DNA from: an uncultured Clostridia bacterium
GTDB taxonomy: Bacteria; Bacillota; Clostridia; Christensenellales; Pumilibacteraceae
Assembly: GCA_947588325.1 (NCBI GenBank)
Contig: CANPYH010000001.1
Coordinates: 1 to 64,000 of the forward strand
Reading direction: 5' to 3'
DNA: 64,000 nucleotides
A model generated the notes under the pieces. The model was not told the origin of the DNA, made no database searches, and saw only the letters and a list, made by a program, of their open reading frames with translations. The translations under genes and the position numbers were made by a program. Shown piece after piece: positions 61,218 through 64,000 of the stretch (its first letter is position 1; every line of letters begins with the position of its first letter).

Positions 61218-61610
61218 ATGGATTGGAAAACGCTTGTAATAGAAATAATAGCCGCGGTAGTAGCGGCGATAGGGACCTGGGTACTTGCCAAAGTAAAAAC
61301 CCTGATAAGCACCAAAATCGCCGACGGTAAGTCGAAAAAACTTATCGAGGCGGTGACGGACGTAGTCGCTTCCGTCGTTAAGGCGACTTATCAGACGTAC
61401 GTCGAGGGGATTAAGGGTACGGAGTTCTGGACGGCAGAGGCGCAAAAAGAGGCGCTGACGCGGGCGCTTAACGCCGCAAAGTCGCAAATGTCCGACGAGG
61501 TCAAGAAGTTCATCGAAGAAAACTTCGGCGACATTGACGAGTATTTAACGACTAAGATAGAGGCGCAGATATACACTTATAAAAACACCGTCCAAAGCAC
61601 CGCCGCATAA
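61218..61610 (+). CDS. LLH-family phage-holin-like protein (130 aa)
   Basis: The ATG follows AAGGAG. One N-terminal membrane segment (TLVIEIIAAVVAAIGTWVLA), then a long soluble helix region with SKKLIEAVTDVVASVVKATYQTYV and QKEALTRALNAAKSQMSDEV. This layout matches LLH/Phage_holin_6-type proteins (short anchor plus helical tail of ~100 residues). The isolated occurrence with its partner gene suggests a domesticated phage lysis or secretion function, or a remnant. Confidence 0.6.
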   Translation: MDWKTLVIEIIAAVVAAIGTWVLAKVKTLISTKIADGKSKKLIEAVTDVVASVVKATYQTYVEGIKGTEFWTAEAQKEALTRALNAAKSQMSDEVKKFIEENFGDIDEYLTTKIEAQIYTYKNTVQSTAA

Positions 61611-61689
61611 CTTCGCCTCGCGCCTTATAGTCGGCTTGACGGGGCAATGTAAATTTGTAATTTTTCGTGCGCAAACGGCGTTAAAATCA

Positions 61690-61718
61690 TTGCATTTTCA
61701 AAAAAAGAATACTATAAT
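61690..61718 (+). promoter_or_regulatory. Promoter of the ferritin gene
   Basis: TTGCAT (61690-61695), 17 bp, TATAAT (61713-61718), 23 bases before ATG. A single AATGCAAT-like site overlaps the -35, but the 22-bp partner is missing, so I do not assign it to the AraC regulon. No clear Fur or PerR box was recognised. Confidence 0.7.
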
Positions 61719-61741
61719 TAAGGCGAATTCAGGAGGTTATT

Positions 61742-62260
61742 ATGATCGATAAAGAAATCGCAAAGCTCATTAACGAGCAAGTAAACAAAGAATTGTACTC
61801 CGCGTATCTTTACCTCGATTTCGCCAACTACTATGACGACGAGGGTCTTGCCGGATTCGCGCATTGGTACGAGATTCAGGCACAGGAAGAGCGGGATCAT
61901 GCAATGATGATGCGTCGCTACCTCATCGACAACGGCGTTCGCGTCACTTTCGACAAGATCGCAAAGCCCGATAAGACGTTCAGCGGGGCAATGGATCCCT
62001 TGAAAGCAGGCTTCGAACACGAGCAATACGTTACGTCGCTTATTAACAATATCTACGCTCTCGCATTCGAGAAGAAGGACTTCAAGACTATGCAGTTTCT
62101 CGACTGGTTTATCAAGGAGCAGGGCGAAGAGGAGAAGAACGCCGAAGATCAGATTAAGAAATTCGAGCTGTTCGGCCATGACGCAAAGGGGCTTTACGCG
62201 CTCAATCAGGAGCTTGCAGCGCGCGTATACACGCCATCCGCAACAGGTCCCGCCATGTAA
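61742..62260 (+). CDS. Ferritin (iron storage, 172 aa)
   Basis: The ATG follows a perfect AGGAGG. Ferroxidase-centre residues are visible: Glu in NKELYSAYLYLDFANYYDDE, Glu and His in IQAQEERDHAMMM, and Glu and Gln in WFIKEQGEEEKNAEDQ. A four-helix-bundle bacterial non-haem ferritin (FtnA type), expected to form a 24-mer that oxidises and stores Fe. Length 172 aa is typical. It is monocistronic, ending at a terminator. Confidence 0.95.
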   Translation: MIDKEIAKLINEQVNKELYSAYLYLDFANYYDDEGLAGFAHWYEIQAQEERDHAMMMRRYLIDNGVRVTFDKIAKPDKTFSGAMDPLKAGFEHEQYVTSLINNIYALAFEKKDFKTMQFLDWFIKEQGEEEKNAEDQIKKFELFGHDAKGLYALNQELAARVYTPSATGPAM

Positions 62261-62285
62261 CGCGCATATAGCGACTAATCAAAAG

Positions 62286-62315
62286 GAGATCCGTAACAAT
62301 CGGGTCTCTTTTTTG
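62286..62315 (+). terminator. Intrinsic terminator after ferritin gene
   Basis: GAGATCC pairs with GGGTCTC (one G-U pair) within 62286-62309, followed by TTTTTT. Confidence 0.75.
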
Positions 62316-62335
62316 TTTTGGGGCAAGCCGACTAC

Positions 62336-62365
62336 GCATAAATGATTTTCGGTTTTCGCATAATA
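62336..62365 (+). promoter_or_regulatory. Sigma-G-type (forespore) promoter of spoVA operon
   Basis: GCATA (62336-62340), 18 bp, CATAATA (62359-62365). This fits the sigma-G consensus described for Bacillus (GHATR, ~18, CATNHTA). The spoVA operon is sigma-G dependent in B. subtilis, so the match is biologically expected. Confidence 0.7.
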
Positions 62366-62434
62366 CAACTGTGATCAGAAAGGAAAACGCAACGGAAGAG
62401 TTTGCAAATATAGAAGAAAAGGAAGTGCTTAAAG

Positions 62435-62917
62435 ATGGCTGCAGGGTGGAAAAGTGAAAGCGCAATAAGACGAAACGCGCGTTATTCGTCGTATGTCGAA
62501 GCAATATCTCCCAAGTCGGGAACGCTGAAATCGCTTTTGAAGGCGTTCGCGATCGGCGGGCTCACATGCGTTATAAGCGAACTGCTCGGCGACGGAATAG
62601 CTTTGGCGTTTCCCGATCTTTCCACCGAATTAGTCGGCGCGTATACGTCCATGATACTCGTCACCGTCGCGGTGTTGTTCACGGGCTTCGGCTTCTACGA
62701 CGTCATAGCGCGTCACGGCGGTGCGGGCTCCTTTCTCCCGATAACGGGCTTTGCCAACGCAATGTCCAGCGCGGCATTGGAGTATAAGTCCGAGGGCTTA
62801 ATATTCGGTACTTCGGTAAAAATGTTTAATGTCGTCGGACCCGTCGTGGTAAACGGCATTGTATGGGCGACGGTAGCGGGCATAATTCGCTACATCATTA
62901 TGTTGATTACTCTATGA
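62435..62917 (+). CDS. spoVAC: Stage V sporulation protein AC
   Basis: A 160-residue membrane protein with about four hydrophobic segments. SpoVAC features are visible: YSSYVEAISPKSGTLKSLLK, an AFAIGGLTCVISELLGDGI segment, GFGFYDVIARHGGAGSFLPI and TGFANAMSSAALEYKSEGLI, matching the well-conserved channel subunit. In spores SpoVAC is a mechanosensitive part of the DPA transport complex in the inner membrane. The ATG has a weak GGAAG site. The stop overlaps spoVAD. Confidence 0.95.
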   Translation: MAAGWKSESAIRRNARYSSYVEAISPKSGTLKSLLKAFAIGGLTCVISELLGDGIALAFPDLSTELVGAYTSMILVTVAVLFTGFGFYDVIARHGGAGSFLPITGFANAMSSAALEYKSEGLIFGTSVKMFNVVGPVVVNGIVWATVAGIIRYIIMLITL

Positions 62918-63918
62918 GCGGAAAAAATCAGACATTGCAATTCAAAAATAAGCCTCGGATAATCTCGGGAATGAGCGTCGTCGGACGGCGGGAGGGGAGC
63001 GGCCCGCTCGGAGACCGTTTCGACGTCGTTATCCCCAACGCCAAATACAACGAAAAGACCTTCGAAAAAGGAGAGCAGGCTATGTTCCGTAGGGCTATTG
63101 TCGGCGCGATCGAGAAGGCGGGGCTTACTCCATTCGATATAGACGTACTTCTCGCGGGGGATCTGTTAAACCAGCTCGTCTCCTCGAGTTACGTCGCGCG
63201 GGAATTACCCGTGTGCTATCTCGGACTATACAGCGCGTGCTCGACGATGACGGAGTGCCTGACCTTGGGCGCAACGCTTATTGACGGCGGGCATATCGTG
63301 AGAGCGGCCTGCGCGACGGGCTCGCATTTCGCGACGGCGGAGAGGCAATACCGATATCCGCTGGAATACGGCTGTCAGAGGCCGCCCTATTCGCAATGGA
63401 CTGCCACCGCCGCAGGGTGCAGCATACTCGCCGCGGAGGGCGAGGGCCCCGCTATAACACATGCAACGATCGGGAGAGTGGTTGATTACGGAATTAACGA
63501 CCTTAACAACATGGGCGCGGCTATGGCTCCCGCCGCCCTCGATACGCTGCTTGCCGTATTCTCGGACACGGGCTACTGCGTGGGCGACTTCGACGCTATA
63601 TTCACGGGCGACCTCGGTCGGTTAGGCGCGGAGATTTTGCGGGACTTAAGCGGGGAGCAGGGGTTAAGCCTCGGGCAAAAATACAGCGACTGCGGCGAAA
63701 TGCTGTTCAGCCGCGAACAAAACTGTTATTGCGGGGGTAGCGGTGCGGGTTGCAGCGCCTCGGTGCTCAATTCCTTTATCCTCGGCAAGATGAACGCTGG
63801 GGAGTATAATCGCGTACTGCTGCTTGCGACAGGCGCGCTTATGAGCCCGACTACTTCCTATCAGGGCGAAACTATACCGTGCATAAGTCACGGAGTAATA
63901 TTGGAGAACGTAAAATGA
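62914..63918 (+). CDS. spoVAD: Stage V sporulation protein AD
   Basis: ATG 62914 overlaps the spoVAC stop. A thiolase-like fold protein that binds dipicolinic acid: KPRIISGMSVVGRREGSGPLG (start), LLAGDLLNQLVSSSYVAREL, GLYSACSTMTECL, ACATGSHFATAERQYRYPLEYG and FTGDLGRLGAEIL are hallmark segments. Length 334 aa. It is peripheral on the inner forespore membrane and works with SpoVAC and SpoVAE in DPA uptake and release. The stop overlaps the next gene. Confidence 0.96.
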   Translation: MSGKNQTLQFKNKPRIISGMSVVGRREGSGPLGDRFDVVIPNAKYNEKTFEKGEQAMFRRAIVGAIEKAGLTPFDIDVLLAGDLLNQLVSSSYVARELPVCYLGLYSACSTMTECLTLGATLIDGGHIVRAACATGSHFATAERQYRYPLEYGCQRPPYSQWTATAAGCSILAAEGEGPAITHATIGRVVDYGINDLNNMGAAMAPAALDTLLAVFSDTGYCVGDFDAIFTGDLGRLGAEILRDLSGEQGLSLGQKYSDCGEMLFSREQNCYCGGSGAGCSASVLNSFILGKMNAGEYNRVLLLATGALMSPTTSYQGETIPCISHGVILENVK

Positions 63919-64000
63919 TATTTCCCGAAACGTGGTGGGGATTCTTATTATCCTACTTAATGGCATTTATCGGCGGAGGCATTCTCTGCGCAGGTGCGCA
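63915..64000 (+). CDS. spoVAE: Stage V sporulation protein AE (5' part, runs off window)
   Basis: ATG 63915 overlaps the spoVAD stop. The visible 28 residues (MIFPETWWGFLLSYLMAFIG, then GGILCAGA) form the first membrane segment expected of SpoVAE/SpoVAEb, the small membrane subunit that follows spoVAD. The gene continues beyond base 64000. Confidence 0.85.
   Translation, partial: MIFPETWWGFLLSYLMAFIGGGILCAGA

Noticed and set aside
61684..61697. AATGCAAT-like site before the ferritin gene as part of the AraC regulon
   Set aside because: Only a single site overlapping TTGCAT is present, without the partner 22 bp away seen at the other three promoters.

Overview
The window fits the chromosome of an anaerobic, endospore-forming Firmicute, probably a gut-associated member of Clostridia. 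The evidence is a spoVAC-spoVAD-spoVAE cluster behind a sigma-G-type promoter, strong AGGAGG ribosome sites, the miaB-mutS-mutL-miaA-ynbB and ruvCAB-queA-tgt gene orders, and TTGACA/TATAAT promoters. The exact family is inferred, not proven.

Region 1 (1-15.6 kb) is the late part of a prophage or phage-derived particle, all on the plus strand and mostly translationally coupled: a capsid-side fragment, connector and neck proteins, a tail-tube-like protein, a large tail hub, a collagen-like tail fibre, a glycosyltransferase, an appendage protein and three membrane proteins. No lysin, obvious tape-measure gene or tyrosine/serine integrase is visible. Two cassettes interrupt the structural genes. 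The first (3.3-5.1 kb) holds two predicted RNase-type toxins that share a nearly identical 54-residue N-terminus but have unrelated C-termini, separated and followed by long inverted-repeat elements. The second (14.3-15.6 kb) holds a third toxin-like gene with a different leader region, a 78-aa immunity-like gene, an orphan toxin tail and a second 78-aa immunity-like gene. It is bracketed by two copies of the 3' end of the preceding gene, each with its own terminator. Together they look like a virion-associated polymorphic toxin system. A small RHH-type protein and a DDE transposase (15.7-16.9 kb) mark the edge.

Region 2 (17-35 kb) is a glycan/uronate utilisation locus: a membrane-anchored GH3 enzyme with reversed domain order, an AraC-family regulator co-transcribed with an unknown protein, an LRR lipoprotein, a GPH-family transporter, uxuA-uxuB-uxaC-kdgA-kdgK (glucuronate to pyruvate plus glyceraldehyde-3-phosphate) and a divergent GH2 glycosidase. 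Three promoters here share one architecture: two AATGCAAT-type sites exactly 22 bp apart, with the last T of the promoter-proximal site starting the -35 hexamer and 17 bp to the -10. This defines a predicted AraC regulon of GH3, transporter/uronate operon and GH2. Embedded in it is a collagen-like surface protein whose promoter spacer contains a run of ten Gs and may be phase variable.

Region 3 (35-58 kb) is housekeeping: tRNA-Trp, proC-rnhA-DedA-like gene, argGH, ruvCAB-queA-tgt, cysteine desulfurase-thiI, a class A PBP, miaB-mutS-mutL-miaA-ynbB, and an unusual PadR regulator fused to a membrane domain. Region 4 (58-64 kb) has a YgjP-type metalloprotein, tRNA-Tyr followed by an AT-rich islet (zinc-ribbon protein, DUF1643 protein, two holin-like proteins), a ferritin and the start of the spoVA operon, which runs off the right edge.

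A recurring theme is leaderless transcription: several genes have a good sigma-70-type promoter whose -10 box lies only 6-9 bases before the start codon and have no ribosome site.
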